Notes under the pieces: generated by a model
What the model was told of the DNA's origin: nothing
Database searches by the model: none
The model's input: only the letters and a program-made list of their open reading frames with translations
NCBI RefSeq assembly: GCF_027484365.1
Contig: NZ_JAIXTC010000015.1
Coordinates: 1 to 64,000, forward strand
DNA from: Brevundimonas sp.
Lineage (GTDB): Bacteria > Pseudomonadota > Alphaproteobacteria > Caulobacterales > Caulobacteraceae
Direction of reading: 5' to 3'
DNA: 64,000 bases
Translations under genes and position numbers: made by a program
In this document: piece by piece, positions 9,343-18,074 of the stretch
Numbering within the stretch: position 1 is the stretch's first letter
How the letters are laid out: each line of letters starts with the position of its first letter

Positions 9343-9699
9343 TGATGATCCTGAGAACAGTCGGCCATCCGCATATGCCCGGAAACAGCCTGGAAGCGGC
9401 CACAAACGGACGAATGTGGTGACAACGTCAAGCGTTGCTGTAACAATTTACACGAAAGTGGGCGAATATATCTCAATTCGGACACACGGCGGCTCTCAGA
9501 ATAAATCACCGATATTTATGGAACCAAATCCAGTATCGAGAAATCGAGACGAATATTTTTAGATTACTTTGTTATATCGACCGCTGCTTTGGACCGGGAA
9601 TGGCGTCAGGGGTCACGAAGAAAAGGCGGCGTCTCGTGCGAGACGCCGCCTCCGGAGTTTGGGGGGAACTGCCGGACGTTCCCGGCGGGGCCTCGCGCC
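9343..9699. promoter_or_regulatory. AT-rich intergenic region upstream of the TonB receptor
   Basis: No gene is supported in these 357 bases. About 9430-9585 is far richer in A/T than the surrounding DNA and is the only plausible place for the receptor's promoter and operators. I could not assign a specific -35/-10 pair or operator. The right end holds the terminator of the aldehyde dehydrogenase gene. Confidence 0.5.
9618..9652 (-). terminator. Intrinsic terminator of the aldehyde dehydrogenase gene
   Basis: On the minus strand a perfect 10-bp stem (GGCGGCGTCT with AGACGCCGCC) runs into TTTTCTTCG. It lies about 47 nt after the gene's stop codon. Confidence 0.85.
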
Positions 9700-11217
9700 T
9701 CAGAAGAAGCCGAGCTTGTCGGGGCTGTAGCTGACCAGCAGGTTCTTGGTCTGCTGATAGTGGTCCAGCATCATGCGGTGGTTCTCGCGGCCGATGCCGG
9801 ACTTCTTGTAGCCGCCGAAAGCCGCGTGGGCCGGATAGTGGTGGTAGCAGTTGGTCCAGACGCGGCCGGCCTCGATGCCGCGACCGGCGCGGTAGGCGGT
9901 GTTCATGTCACGGGTCCAGACGCCGGCGCCGAGGCCGTATTCGGTGTCGTTGGCGATCTCGATCGCTTCCTCGAAGGTGCGGAAGGTGGTGACCGACAGG
10001 ACCGGACCGAAGATCTCCTCCTGGAAGACCCTCATGTCGTTGGTCCCCTTGAAGATGGTCGGTTTGACGTAATAGCCGCCGGCCAGGTCGCCGGAGAGTT
10101 CGGGCTGATCGCCGCCGGTCAGGACCTCGGCGCCCTCGGCGCGGCCGATGTCGAGATAGGAGAGGATCTTCTTCAGCTGCACGTCCGAGGCCTGGGCGCC
10201 GACCATGGTGTTCGGGTCGAGCGGATCGCCGGCGACGATGGCCTCGACCCGCTTGATCGCCTTCTCCATGAAGGCGTCATAGATGTCCTCGTGGATCAGG
10301 GCGCGCGAGGGGCAGGTGCAGACCTCGCCCTGGTTCAGGGCGAACATGGCGAAGCCTTCGAGCGCCTTGTCGAGGAAGGCGTCGTCGTGATCCATCACGT
10401 CCTTGAAGAAGATGTTGGGCGACTTGCCGCCGAGCTCAAGGGTGACCGGGATGATGTTCTGCGTCGCATATTCCATGATCTTCTGACCCACGGCGGTCGA
10501 GCCGGTGAAGGCGATCTTGGCGATGCGCGGATTGGTGGCCAGCGGCTCGCCGACGGCCTTGCCCGTGCCCGAGACGACGTTGAGGACGCCGGCGGGGATC
10601 AGATCCTGGATCAGTTCGATGACCAGCAGGATGGAGGCGGGCGTCTGTTCGGCGGGCTTGAGCACGATGCAGTTGCCGGCCGCGAGGGCGGGGGCCAGCT
10701 TCCAGGCGGCCATCAGGATGGGGAAGTTCCAGGGAATGATCTGGCCCACCACGCCCAGGGGTTCGTGGAAGTGATAGGCGACGGTGTCGTTGTCGAGCTG
10801 TGAGATCCCGCCTTCCTGGGCGCGGATACAGCCCGCAAAATAGCGGAAGTGATCGATGGCCAGAGGGATGTCGGCGGCGAGGGTCTCGCGCACCGGCTTG
10901 CCGTTCTCCCAGGTCTCGGCCTCGGCGATGGCCTGGAGGTTCTGCTCCATGCGGTCGGCGATGCGATTGAGCATGATGGCGCGTTCGGTGACGCTGGTGC
11001 GGCCCCAGGCGGCTTTCGCCTTGTGGGCGGCGTCCAGGGCCAGTTCGACGTCGGCGGCGTCGGATTGGGCGACCTCGCACAGGACGCGGCCGTTCACCGG
11101 GGACGTGTTCTCGAAATAGCGGCCGCCGACAGGGGCGATCCACTCGCCGCCGATGAAGTTCTCGTAGCGCGGCTTGAACTTCGGCGTCACGGCACGGGCG
11201 AATTCGGGCTTGGTCAT
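9700..11217 (-). CDS. NAD-dependent aldehyde dehydrogenase (AcoD/ExaC type)
   Basis: The 505-residue enzyme oxidises aldehydes, probably acetaldehyde or similar short chains, to carboxylates in the cytosol. It has the NAD-binding IIPWNFP and [12 protein letters not shown] segments, the general base in LELGGKSP, and the nucleophile region [13 protein letters not shown]. The EVCTCPSR form is typical of the AcoD/ExaC subgroup. Length is normal. The start at 11217 follows AGGAG at good spacing. The upstream gene on the same strand encodes a GAF-Fis regulator of the AcoR kind and probably controls this gene. The exact substrate is not fixed by sequence. Confidence 0.95.
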   Translation of the reverse strand: MTKPEFARAVTPKFKPRYENFIGGEWIAPVGGRYFENTSPVNGRVLCEVAQSDAADVELALDAAHKAKAAWGRTSVTERAIMLNRIADRMEQNLQAIAEAETWENGKPVRETLAADIPLAIDHFRYFAGCIRAQEGGISQLDNDTVAYHFHEPLGVVGQIIPWNFPILMAAWKLAPALAAGNCIVLKPAEQTPASILLVIELIQDLIPAGVLNVVSGTGKAVGEPLATNPRIAKIAFTGSTAVGQKIMEYATQNIIPVTLELGGKSPNIFFKDVMDHDDAFLDKALEGFAMFALNQGEVCTCPSRALIHEDIYDAFMEKAIKRVEAIVAGDPLDPNTMVGAQASDVQLKKILSYLDIGRAEGAEVLTGGDQPELSGDLAGGYYVKPTIFKGTNDMRVFQEEIFGPVLSVTTFRTFEEAIEIANDTEYGLGAGVWTRDMNTAYRAGRGIEAGRVWTNCYHHYPAHAAFGGYKKSGIGRENHRMMLDHYQQTKNLLVSYSPDKLGFF

Positions 11218-11352
11218 GGAGGGCTCCTTTGTTTCCAGGCGCGCCGGTTGGTGGCGTCGTCGTTGGCGACAGAAGGGACCCTGGCCGGGGATGGGGGAAG
11301 ACAGGCTCGCGATGGTGCGGCGCACATGTGTCGCAGGGATGCGACACATCTT

Positions 11353-11374
11353 CCTTCTCCCCTTGGGGGGAAGG
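11353..11374. repeat. Solo hairpin of the palindromic repeat family
   Basis: A single CCTTCTCCCC/GGGGGGAAGG hairpin without the longer arm. It begins 3 nt past the stop codon of the GAF-Fis regulator gene. Confidence 0.6.
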
Positions 11375-11377
11375 CTT

Positions 11378-12331
11378 TTACAGACCCAGCCGGTTCAGCT
11401 TCCGGTGCAGGGTCGCGCGGCTGACGCCGAGCGCGCGGGCGGCCGCGGAGACGTTGCCGCCGGCGCGGGCCAGGGCGCGGCGGACGGCGCCGCGTTCGGC
11501 TTCCAGGAGGTCGGCTTCGGCGGCGCGGCCAAGCAGGTCTGAGGCGGGCAGCTGAGCGGCGATGCGGGCGTCGGTGATCTTGAGCGCCTGACGGGCGGCG
11601 CGAGTGGCGCCGATCACCAGATCATCGCGGTCGACGGCCAGGAGGGCGGCCGAGCGGTCGGCGCCGTCTCCCGCCAGCACGATGCGGGCATCGGCGAAGG
11701 CCTGACGGAAGGCTTGCGTCTCGATGGCGCGGGCGGCGTCGCCGACTGCGTTGGAGATCAAGCCGAGCATGATCGCCGTGGCGTCGGCGCGGGCGGAGGA
11801 GACGTCGAGCGCTCCGGCCAGTCGCCCGAGGTGGTCGTGGATCGGATGGGTGGTGCAGCTGAGGCCGGTGTTCCGCGTATGGAAATGCTGGTCGCGGTGG
11901 ATGGTGACCGGGCGATGTTCGGCCAGGGCCGTGCCGATGCCGTTGGTGCCCTCGGCGGCTTCGGACCAGTCGGCGCCTGGCCAAAGGCCCCAGAGGTGGA
12001 AGGTGTCGTCGTCTACGGGCGCTCCGCGACGGTCCACCGCAATGCCCTCGGCGTCGGTCAGAAGGACGCAGCAGCCGGTGTCGCCGACGGCGAGGAACAG
12101 GCGGTCGAGCACGGGCTGCGCCGCGAGGGTCAGAGGTTCCATCGCCTCCCGGGCCTCACGCAGGCGTTCGGCGGTGACGGTGCGGGCGCGGCCGCGATCC
12201 TCGGGCGCGAGGCCGTGGACAGTCATGGACCGGCGCCACGAGGCGGCAATCGCAGACCGTGCGGGTCCGGCCCCGTCGTCGAGCGCCTGCCGGATCCGGT
12301 CCGGGTGGTCTGCGTCCGCCCTTGAGTCCAC
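11378..12331 (-). CDS. GAF domain and Fis-type HTH regulator (AcoR-like, no AAA+ domain)
   Basis: The 317-residue transcription regulator has an N-terminal segment of the AcoR type ([14 protein letters not shown]), then a GAF sensor domain (about residues 60-190, containing GTNGIGTAL and [18 protein letters not shown]). The C-terminal Fis-like HTH (about 275-317) contains [22 protein letters not shown]. The sigma-54-activating AAA+ module found in AcoR is missing, so it probably does not act as a sigma-54 activator. The GTG at 12331 is favoured by GGAG 5 nt upstream; a TTG at 12364 is an alternative. It lies directly upstream of the aldehyde dehydrogenase and likely senses its substrate. Confidence 0.88.
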   Translation of the reverse strand: MDSRADADHPDRIRQALDDGAGPARSAIAASWRRSMTVHGLAPEDRGRARTVTAERLREAREAMEPLTLAAQPVLDRLFLAVGDTGCCVLLTDAEGIAVDRRGAPVDDDTFHLWGLWPGADWSEAAEGTNGIGTALAEHRPVTIHRDQHFHTRNTGLSCTTHPIHDHLGRLAGALDVSSARADATAIMLGLISNAVGDAARAIETQAFRQAFADARIVLAGDGADRSAALLAVDRDDLVIGATRAARQALKITDARIAAQLPASDLLGRAAEADLLEAERGAVRRALARAGGNVSAAARALGVSRATLHRKLNRLGL

Positions 12332-12449
12332 GTCTGCTCCGTGGCTTCGATCTGCCCGCAGCAAAGGCCCGATCGAGCCCGGTGTAAAGCGGAGCGGTCT
12401 TTTTCCTGCGAAGGCGGGTGATCCGCCCAGCCTCGCCGCCCGCGGGGCG

Positions 12450-12797
12450 TCAGCTCTCGAAGATGGGCTGGAAGCCGCCCCACATCATGCGCTTGCCGTC
12501 GAAGGGCATGTCCATGCCCTCGAAGCGAGGGTCTTCCATCATCTTCTGCCAGGCGGCGTCTGCGGTCGCCTTGTCCGGCCATTTGAGCCAGGAGAAGACG
12601 ACCGCCTCACCGTCTTCCAGCTTTACGGCCATAGGGAAGCTGGTGGTCTCTCCGGTGGGGACGTTGTCGCCCCAGGTCTCGACATGTTCGAGGGCGCCGA
12701 ACTCCTTGAACAGGGGCCAGCTCATCTCGGCGGACTTGATGTAGCGGTCCTTGTTCGCAGCAGGGACTGGGATCAGGAAGCCGGTGACGTAGGGCAT
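12450..12797 (-). CDS. DUF1428 family protein (YbaA-like)
   Basis: The 115-residue protein matches the DUF1428 family, a dimeric alpha-beta barrel fold of unknown function. Seen: the N-terminal MPYVTGFLIPVP, the central VETWGDNVPTGETTSFPMAV, the FSWLKWPDKATADAAWQKMM segment and the C-terminal KRMMWGGFQPIFE. It lies beside a PhnB-like VOC protein, and the two genes have near-identical hairpin leaders, which suggests common control. Confidence 0.92.
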   Translation of the reverse strand: MPYVTGFLIPVPAANKDRYIKSAEMSWPLFKEFGALEHVETWGDNVPTGETTSFPMAVKLEDGEAVVFSWLKWPDKATADAAWQKMMEDPRFEGMDMPFDGKRMMWGGFQPIFES

Positions 12798-12825
12798 TCT
12801 GGTTCTCCTTCAGAGGGGGGCTGGT

Positions 12826-12867
12826 GGCCCTATGCTCGGCTCGCGGAGCCTCGCGACTTGAGGGCCG
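12826..12867 (-). promoter_or_regulatory. 5' leader stem-loop shared with the neighbouring VOC gene
   Basis: A structure closed by GGCCCT/AGGGCC encloses the core GAGGCTCCGCGAGCC and lies 28 nt upstream of the DUF1428 start. Nearly the same sequence precedes the next gene at 13414-13459. Its role is unknown; a short repeat or a regulatory leader are both possible. Confidence 0.45.
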
Positions 12868-12909
12868 GTGGGTAGAGGGGGGCTCAGTCGGGCGTCTTGC
12901 AAGAAGGCG

Positions 12910-13398
12910 TCAGCAGGCCGCTTCGGCGGCGGCCTCGAGGGCGGCGATGTCGATCTTGCGCATCGCCATCATGGCGGCGAAAGCGGCCTTCGCGCGGGCG
13001 GGGCTCTCGTCGTAGAATTGCATCAGCCGCTTCGGGGTGATCTGCCAGCTGACGCCCCAGCGGTCCTTGCACCAGCCGCACTGGCTTTCCTGGCCGCCGG
13101 CGCCGACGATGGCGTTCCACAGTCGGTCGGTTTCGGCCTGGTCGTCGGTGTAGATCTGGAACGAGACGGCCTCGGTCTGGGGGAACCGGGGGCCGCCGTT
13201 AAGGCCAAGGAAGCTCCGGCCGGCGAGGGTAAATGCCACCGTCAGTTCCTCGCCCGCCTTCGAAGACGGGTTGTCGACTGGGCTGTCATGACGGGCGTCG
13301 ATGTGACTGTCGGGCAGGCCGAGGGAGACATAGAACTCTGCGGCCGCGCGGGCCTGTCCGAGGTCGTACCAGATGCAGGGGGTAATCTTGTCAGGCAC
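12910..13398 (-). CDS. VOC family protein, PhnB/3-demethylubiquinone-methyltransferase-like
   Basis: The 162-residue protein is of the PhnB-like branch of the vicinal-oxygen-chelate fold. Seen: KITPCIWYDLGQARAAAEFY, SFLGLNGGPRFPQTEAVSF, CGWCKDRWGVSWQITPKRL and a C-terminal AMMAMRKIDIAALEAA helix. The latter pattern is typical of the annotation '3-demethylubiquinone-9 3-methyltransferase domain', although members are not shown to be methyltransferases. GTG 13398 is the start, with AGGAGG upstream. It shares a leader hairpin with the DUF1428 gene. The substrate is unknown. Confidence 0.9.
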   Translation of the reverse strand: MPDKITPCIWYDLGQARAAAEFYVSLGLPDSHIDARHDSPVDNPSSKAGEELTVAFTLAGRSFLGLNGGPRFPQTEAVSFQIYTDDQAETDRLWNAIVGAGGQESQCGWCKDRWGVSWQITPKRLMQFYDESPARAKAAFAAMMAMRKIDIAALEAAAEAAC

Positions 13399-13413
13399 CG
13401 GATCCTCCTTTTT

Positions 13414-13459
13414 GGCCCTCTGGTCGGCTCGCGGAGCCTCCCGAATTGAGGACGGGGCC
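13414..13459 (-). promoter_or_regulatory. 5' leader stem-loop, second copy
   Basis: It has the same GGCC-closed structure and GAGGCTCCGCGAGCC core as at 12826-12867. It starts 16 nt upstream of the VOC gene's GTG, just before the AGGAGG ribosome binding site. Confidence 0.45.
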
Positions 13460-13503
13460 ACTGTAGCGAATGCGGCCGGAGGATTCGAGTTCGCCGAACG
13501 AAC

Positions 13504-13713
13504 CTAGGCGAGGATGTCCAGAAGGGCGCCGGCCATGTCGTCGGCGGTCCTGAGTACGGCGAGATTGGCCGAGACGGAGGCCTTGGCCTCGATCCGTTCG
13601 ACCATCTCGGCCTCGAGATTGTCGAGCGGGGCGTTCGACGTTCTCAGGGCGCTCTGTTCGAACCGGGCCGTGGCCGAGGCCAGACCTCCGGCGGCGATCG
13701 CGGAGGCGATCAC
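13504..13713 (-). CDS. Small flagellar-rod-C-terminus-like protein
   Basis: A 69-residue protein starting at GTG 13713, which overlaps the stop of the TadG-like gene in a GTGA arrangement with AGGA 7 nt before it; translational coupling is likely. The sequence is a helix pair: SAIAAGGLASATARFEQSA, then DNLEAEMVERIEAKASVSAN and a final TADDMAGALLDILA. The end resembles the C-terminal helix of flagellar rod/hook proteins (vNMI..q.ayeAN.kvi.t.dem...ll). No other flagellar gene is near. Exact function is unknown. Confidence 0.7.
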   Translation of the reverse strand: MIASAIAAGGLASATARFEQSALRTSNAPLDNLEAEMVERIEAKASVSANLAVLRTADDMAGALLDILA

Positions 13714-15392
13714 CGCGAGATCCTGAGGTTCTCGATAGCCCCGGCGATACGGTCGAAGGCTGCGCCGATGCCCCCTGCATTGTCGACCGGGAAATAGTGG
13801 TCGTCGTCGGTGGCGCAGCGGCGCAGCAGGGTCTGGGCCGTGCCGTCGACCTGGACGGCGACGGTGTACACCTCGATGTCCTGATCCTTCATGTTGCCGC
13901 ACATGTCCTCGACGCCCGCGGTCGGATGGTCGAAGCGGTTGTCCATGGCGGTGCGGCGCTGGGAGTCGCTGCCGGAGGTGATGCCGAGGCGGTTCTGATA
14001 GATGTAGCCCATGCCGCTGTAGGTCCCGCGGTTGGGGTTGCTGGCGTCGCTCATGACGTTCTCCCCATCGGTCATGATGATGATGATCTTGGTCAGCCGC
14101 TCGGTGCCATAGGCCCGGCCGTCGCCGAACGGGGCGTTGGGCGACAGGGTGTGCCAGCCCCACATCGTGCCCAGGGGGACGTTGGTGTTGCCGCTGGCGA
14201 TCATGTTGTTCACCGCTGTGCGCAGGGCGTCATAGTCGTCGGTGAGCCGGATCAGGGGTTGAAGATTGCAGCCGCGGTTCGGACCCCAGGACGTACTGTA
14301 CGATCCCGATCGCTTGTAGGCCGACGCGTATTTGGTGCGGTTGCGCAGGCGCAAACCCCACTCGTTCTCGCGGGCTGTCGTGCTGGCGAAGGTGCTGTTG
14401 TTCCCGTTGCGGGCGTCCTCGAGATAGTCGTTGCCCTCGTCGGCGTAGTTCACCCAGGTCCAGTCGTTCGGATAGTCGCCTTCGTCCGGCTGGTCCGGAG
14501 CGAAATAGGGCACGAACAAGCGGGTCTGGGTGGAGCCCGAGGGCCCGTCGTCGCGGATGTCGTACGGCGCCGGCCGGGACTCGACGCAGCCGCCCCAGGT
14601 GGCGCCGATGTCGCCGAACAGGGTGAAACGCCCGCGCGCCGCGCTGAACAGGCTGGTCGGGTTCGATGAGGCGTTCCAGGCGCCGCCGCCCGTGTGGGTC
14701 GTGGCATTGGACATATAGCTGGGCACGGTGTTCGAGCCGCCGGCGGAGATCCGCACCGTCTGGGAGAACGGGACCAGCGAGATCTTGATCGCGTCCGGTT
14801 CGATCGACCGGCTGTCGGCCGCCTCCAGACGGTCGATCAGGTCGATCGCGGCGGCCTTGGTGTTGGTCAGTTTCGCCCCCGACATGGAGCCGGTGTTGTC
14901 GAGCACCAGGGCGACCTCGACCCGGTTGTTGGAGCGTAGCACCTCGGAACGGGCGCCGACGGGGATCTGGTCGCCCGTGCCGCGACCCACCATCGGCAGG
15001 ATGATGTTGGCGACGAGGGCCGTGACATTGACCTTGGCGTCGCCGACCACGGCGCCGGTGCTGGTGTCCAGAGCGAAGGTCGTCTGGGCGGTCAGCAGGG
15101 TGATGTCGCTATAGGGCGCAAGGTTGGCGCGGAGCGAGGCCAGGCCCACGCGGGTGATGTCGGTATTGCCGGTGTAGGGCGACCGGGCGGCGGCCAGGGT
15201 GGCGGCGTCGAGGGCGTCCTGAAGGTTGGCCTTCACGGTCGAGGCGCGGTGGATGTCGATGCCGCCGAAAGTGATGAGCAACAGCACCGGGATCACGAAG
15301 GCCGAGATCATGGCGATGTTGCCGCGCGTGTCGGAGGCGAAACGGCGTGCGACGTCCCGCAGTCGACGGTTCCTCCGGTTCTCGATCGTCAT
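13710..15392 (-). CDS. TadG-like pilus-assembly/VWA domain protein
   Basis: The 560-residue protein has an N-terminal TadE/TadG-type segment (SDTRGNIAMISAFVIPVLLLI, a hydrophobic helix near residues 25-50) followed by LQDALDAATLAAA, as in Flp/Tad pilus minor components. A von Willebrand A domain follows with the MIDAS-like DNTGSM and a later MTDGEN. It is thus a membrane-anchored, outward-facing protein. ATG 15392 is preferred; a TTG at 15434 is possible. No other tad gene adjoins, so it may act outside the pilus machine. The small 69-residue gene is coupled to its 3' end. Confidence 0.88.
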   Translation of the reverse strand: MTIENRRNRRLRDVARRFASDTRGNIAMISAFVIPVLLLITFGGIDIHRASTVKANLQDALDAATLAAARSPYTGNTDITRVGLASLRANLAPYSDITLLTAQTTFALDTSTGAVVGDAKVNVTALVANIILPMVGRGTGDQIPVGARSEVLRSNNRVEVALVLDNTGSMSGAKLTNTKAAAIDLIDRLEAADSRSIEPDAIKISLVPFSQTVRISAGGSNTVPSYMSNATTHTGGGAWNASSNPTSLFSAARGRFTLFGDIGATWGGCVESRPAPYDIRDDGPSGSTQTRLFVPYFAPDQPDEGDYPNDWTWVNYADEGNDYLEDARNGNNSTFASTTARENEWGLRLRNRTKYASAYKRSGSYSTSWGPNRGCNLQPLIRLTDDYDALRTAVNNMIASGNTNVPLGTMWGWHTLSPNAPFGDGRAYGTERLTKIIIIMTDGENVMSDASNPNRGTYSGMGYIYQNRLGITSGSDSQRRTAMDNRFDHPTAGVEDMCGNMKDQDIEVYTVAVQVDGTAQTLLRRCATDDDHYFPVDNAGGIGAAFDRIAGAIENLRISR

Positions 15393-15493
15393 GGCCCACC
15401 CGTGCGCGCGGCGGTCCCGGACGAAGGACCGCAATCGACCTCGTCTAGCGCGTGACGGTTAAGGCTTAGTCGCAGAGGGAGGGTTAATCCTCA

Positions 15494-16189
15494 TCAGCGG
15501 AGGACGCAGGCCGCCAGGCCTTCGTTGCGCACGACGCGGGCGTTGGCCTGGACGCCGGCAGCGCGCCTGCGGACATAGGGACCGGGAGCGCCGGCGTTGT
15601 AGCGGCGCGGGCTGGGCAGGATGGCGGCGATCCGGGCCGCCTCGCGCGGGGTCAGGTCGGCGGCGGACTTGCCGAACCAGTGCTGGGCGGCGGCTTCCGC
15701 GCCGAAGACTCCCGGCCCCATCTCGGCGACGTTCAGATAGACCTCCATGATCCGGCGCTTGGACCAGACCGTCTCGATCATCAGGGTGTAGCCGGCCTCA
15801 AGGCCTTTGCGGATCCAGTCGCGGCCGGGCCAGAGGAAGACGTTCTTGGCGGTCTGCTGCGAGATGGTGGAGCCGCCACGGATCTTTCGCCCGCGCTCGT
15901 TGTTCTGCAGGGCCTTTTCGATGGCCTCCAGGTCGAAGCCGCTGTGGCTGCAGAAGCGGGCGTCCTCGGCGGCGATGGCGGCGACGACAAGGTTTGGCGA
16001 GATCCGGTCCAGCGAGCGCCAGCGATAGTCGAGCCCGTGGCCGGCCAGGAATTCGCGCGCCATCAGGATGGTCAGGGGCGGGGGGGCGACCGCGTGGATC
16101 AGGACCCCGCCGACCGGCAGGGCGGCGAGCACCATGAGGGCGGTCAGGATCGGTCGGCGCCTGCGACGCCGGGGCTGTGTGTCCGTCAT
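15494..16189 (-). CDS. mtgA: Monofunctional biosynthetic peptidoglycan transglycosylase
   Basis: The 231-residue glycosyltransferase family 51 enzyme polymerises lipid II into glycan strands at the inner membrane. It has one N-terminal transmembrane helix (about residues 12-34). The catalytic motif 1 AAEDARFCSHSGFD carries the essential Glu, followed by GGSTISQQTAKN and KRRIMEVYLNVAEMG. No transpeptidase domain is present and the length fits MtgA. ATG 16189 has GGAGGG just upstream. Confidence 0.96.
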   Translation of the reverse strand: MTDTQPRRRRRRPILTALMVLAALPVGGVLIHAVAPPPLTILMAREFLAGHGLDYRWRSLDRISPNLVVAAIAAEDARFCSHSGFDLEAIEKALQNNERGRKIRGGSTISQQTAKNVFLWPGRDWIRKGLEAGYTLMIETVWSKRRIMEVYLNVAEMGPGVFGAEAAAQHWFGKSAADLTPREAARIAAILPSPRRYNAGAPGPYVRRRAAGVQANARVVRNEGLAACVLR

Positions 16190-16243
16190 GATCCCTCCCG
16201 GGCCGGAGTTTTGGCCGGGAAGCGTGGCCATGCAAGGGCAGGC

Positions 16244-16369
16244 CTATTTCGCGTTGACGTCCCAAAGGAAGATGACGGCGAAGGCGCCGAGGGCGAGCAG
16301 GACCAGAATGCCGACGGCCATGCAGCCGAAGGCCAGTCTCGGCGTCTCGCCTCCCCGTCGACCCGGCAT
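16244..16369 (-). CDS. 41-residue single-pass membrane protein
   Basis: A short reading frame starts at ATG 16369 and ends with TAG at 16244. The product has a basic N-terminus (MPGRRGGETPR) and one hydrophobic helix (about residues 12-36) ending in FLWDVNAK. The basic-in, hydrophobic, short-tail layout and its fit in the gap before mtgA support a real gene. No family is recognised and only a weak G-rich ribosome binding site is seen. Confidence 0.5.
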   Translation of the reverse strand: MPGRRGGETPRLAFGCMAVGILVLLALGAFAVIFLWDVNAK

Positions 16370-16423
16370 CAGGACCCCCCGTTCGCGACGACGATAGGGT
16401 GCGTCGGCGCGGAGTGTCGAGGT

Positions 16424-17392
16424 TCAGAGGTCGTGGACGCCGGCGTTTCCGTCCTCGTCGGCCCAGGCCACGCGGGTCGCATCGGGGCTCAGGGCCAGGG
16501 CGACGATCGGGGCGCCCTTCTCGGCCTTGATGAAGTTGAGGCCATGGCCAGCCGGATCGGCGACCCAGACGCGGCCGTCGGCCAGGCCCGCGGCGAGGCG
16601 GCCGTGGGGGTTCGAGGCGGCGACGAGGTTGACGAGGGTGGTGTCGTCGAAGCCGATCTCCGAGGCCTCGCGCCCCATCGGGCCGTTGGCGCCGTCGAAC
16701 GGCCAGAGGACCGCGCCCTGGGCCCCGGAGGTGGCCAGCAGCCGGCCTTTGGCCATGAAGGCGACCGAGCGGATCTTGGACGGATAGCCGCCCATCCGCA
16801 TGTTTTTGGCGTCCTTCAGCCGCCAACCGTGAAGCTGGGCGTCCTGCATCATGGTGACCACGAAGGCGCCGTCGGGCGAGAAGGCGACGCCGGTGTGCGA
16901 CCCGGCCCAGCCCAGTTTGGTCGGCTTCTGGTCGGCGATCCGGGCGTACCAGAGCCAGGCCCCGCCATAGGTCGAGGCCGCGATGCGACGGCCCTTGGGA
17001 TCGAAGGCGACGCCGGAGACGGTGCGCTCATGGACGAAGTCGCGGCGGAAGCCTGCGTCGGTCGCATCGATCACCGACAGGGTCTTGCCCGCCGAGAAGG
17101 CGATCAGCTTCGTCTCTGACGAGGCGTCGATGGAATCGATCCACTGCCCCCCCTTTGAGGTGGCGAGGACGCCCGCCTCGCCCTTTCGGCTCCAGATGAC
17201 CCGGCCGTCGTCGCCGCCGGTGACCAGGCCGTCGCCGGAAGGGTGGACCACGGCGCACAGGATCGCGCCGTCATGGACAGCGTCGAAGGTCCGGTCTTCG
17301 AACCGCACGGAGCCGTCTCCGAGGGCGAAGACCGCGCCGGAGGATTCGAAATGGGCCGAGGTGACCTGGGCGTCGAAGGTGAAGGTGGGCAT
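16424..17392 (-). CDS. WD40 repeat protein
   Basis: The 322-residue protein consists of beta-propeller blades: VHPSGDGLVTGGDDGRVIWS, VAFDPKGRRIAAST, VAFSPDGAFVVTMM, VAFMAKGRLLATSGAQGAV and ALSPDATRVAWADEDG are successive WD40-type repeats, six to seven in total. There is no signal peptide, so it is probably a cytosolic scaffold. Partners are unknown. It ends a minus-strand run that begins with the metal genes and the VapBC pair, but co-transcription is not shown. Confidence 0.88.
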   Translation of the reverse strand: MPTFTFDAQVTSAHFESSGAVFALGDGSVRFEDRTFDAVHDGAILCAVVHPSGDGLVTGGDDGRVIWSRKGEAGVLATSKGGQWIDSIDASSETKLIAFSAGKTLSVIDATDAGFRRDFVHERTVSGVAFDPKGRRIAASTYGGAWLWYARIADQKPTKLGWAGSHTGVAFSPDGAFVVTMMQDAQLHGWRLKDAKNMRMGGYPSKIRSVAFMAKGRLLATSGAQGAVLWPFDGANGPMGREASEIGFDDTTLVNLVAASNPHGRLAAGLADGRVWVADPAGHGLNFIKAEKGAPIVALALSPDATRVAWADEDGNAGVHDL

Positions 17393-17397
17393 GGGGC

Positions 17398-17799
17398 TCA
17401 GTCTGTTGGCGCGCGGGCGTTCAGACCGAGCTTTTTCAATCGGGTTATGGCGCGGCGGTCGAAAGAAACGAAGATGTCGGCGCCGAGCTGGCGACCCTGT
17501 TCAGCGATGACGCCATCAGCGAAGTCCGCGCCGGCCCGGAGAAGCGACAGGCCTGTTCGCACGCAGGCCTGGTCCATTGAGAAGCGAGGCTGATCGAGAA
17601 GGCCTTCGACGAAATAGGCGATGCTCTCCCGATCGACCCGGTAGTGGGCCCGGAGCACCCAGACGAGTTCGCAAAGCGCTGGAAGGCTGAGGATCACCTC
17701 GGCGGCCTGATCAACTTCCTGGCGGGCCTGCGCTGTCTGTTCCGGCGTGTCGTCTATGAAGAGGCGAACCAGAACATTGGTGTCAATCGCGATCGTCAA
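17398..17799 (-). CDS. vapC: VapC-type PIN domain toxin
   Basis: The 133-residue PIN-domain RNase shows the acidic centre: the first Asp in AIDTNVLVRLF, Glu in LPALCELVWVL, Asp in FADGVIAE and Asp in FVSFDRRA. VapC toxins cut tRNA or rRNA when free of antitoxin; the target here is unknown. The start is taken as TTG 17799, which overlaps the end of the antitoxin gene by 17 bp and is preceded by AGG. No in-frame ATG gives the intact first strand. Confidence 0.88.
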   Translation of the reverse strand: MTIAIDTNVLVRLFIDDTPEQTAQARQEVDQAAEVILSLPALCELVWVLRAHYRVDRESIAYFVEGLLDQPRFSMDQACVRTGLSLLRAGADFADGVIAEQGRQLGADIFVSFDRRAITRLKKLGLNARAPTD

Positions 17800-18043
17800 G
17801 CTCGCCTGCCCATCCCTTGGCGATGAGTGCGTCCATCTCGTCGATGGAAAGCGGCGGCGTGCCAGGCGGAATTTTAAGACGACCGCTGATCGCGTCCCAG
17901 TCGATGGGCTTTCGATCGCCTTGCGACGGCGAGACGACCCGCACCTCGACTTCGAGAGTGTCACCCGCGCGAGCGCCTGCACTCTCGAGAAGCGCCTTGC
18001 GGAGCGTGACTTCGCCATTCGCGTCGACAACGACCATCGTCAT
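17783..18043 (-). CDS. vapB: AbrB/MazE-type antitoxin of the VapBC pair
   Basis: The 86-residue protein has an N-terminal swapped-hairpin DNA-binding strand pattern (VVVDANGEVTLRKALLESAGARAGDTLEVEV, here in parts). It has a C-terminal toxin-binding tail (PPLSIDEMDALIAKGWAGELDD) typical of antitoxins. It overlaps the PIN toxin gene downstream. The pair lies just after the COG0523 GTPase gene on the same strand; a 31-nt gap leaves room for its own autoregulated promoter. Confidence 0.82.
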   Translation of the reverse strand: MTMVVVDANGEVTLRKALLESAGARAGDTLEVEVRVVSPSQGDRKPIDWDAISGRLKIPPGTPPLSIDEMDALIAKGWAGELDDRD

Positions 18044-18074
18044 CCGGCCAGTCTACCTCCCGGCACGACCCGCC

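Noticed and set aside
5842..9345. A 1167-codon open frame on the plus strand antisense to the TonB receptor gene
   Set aside because: It mirrors the receptor gene in high-GC DNA, is rich in Gly/Val/Asp with no domain, and lacks a ribosome binding site. The receptor on the minus strand has a signal peptide and full family motifs.
17398..18043. Idea that the VapBC pair is part of a mobile island
   Set aside because: No integrase, tRNA site, direct repeats or composition change is visible around it.
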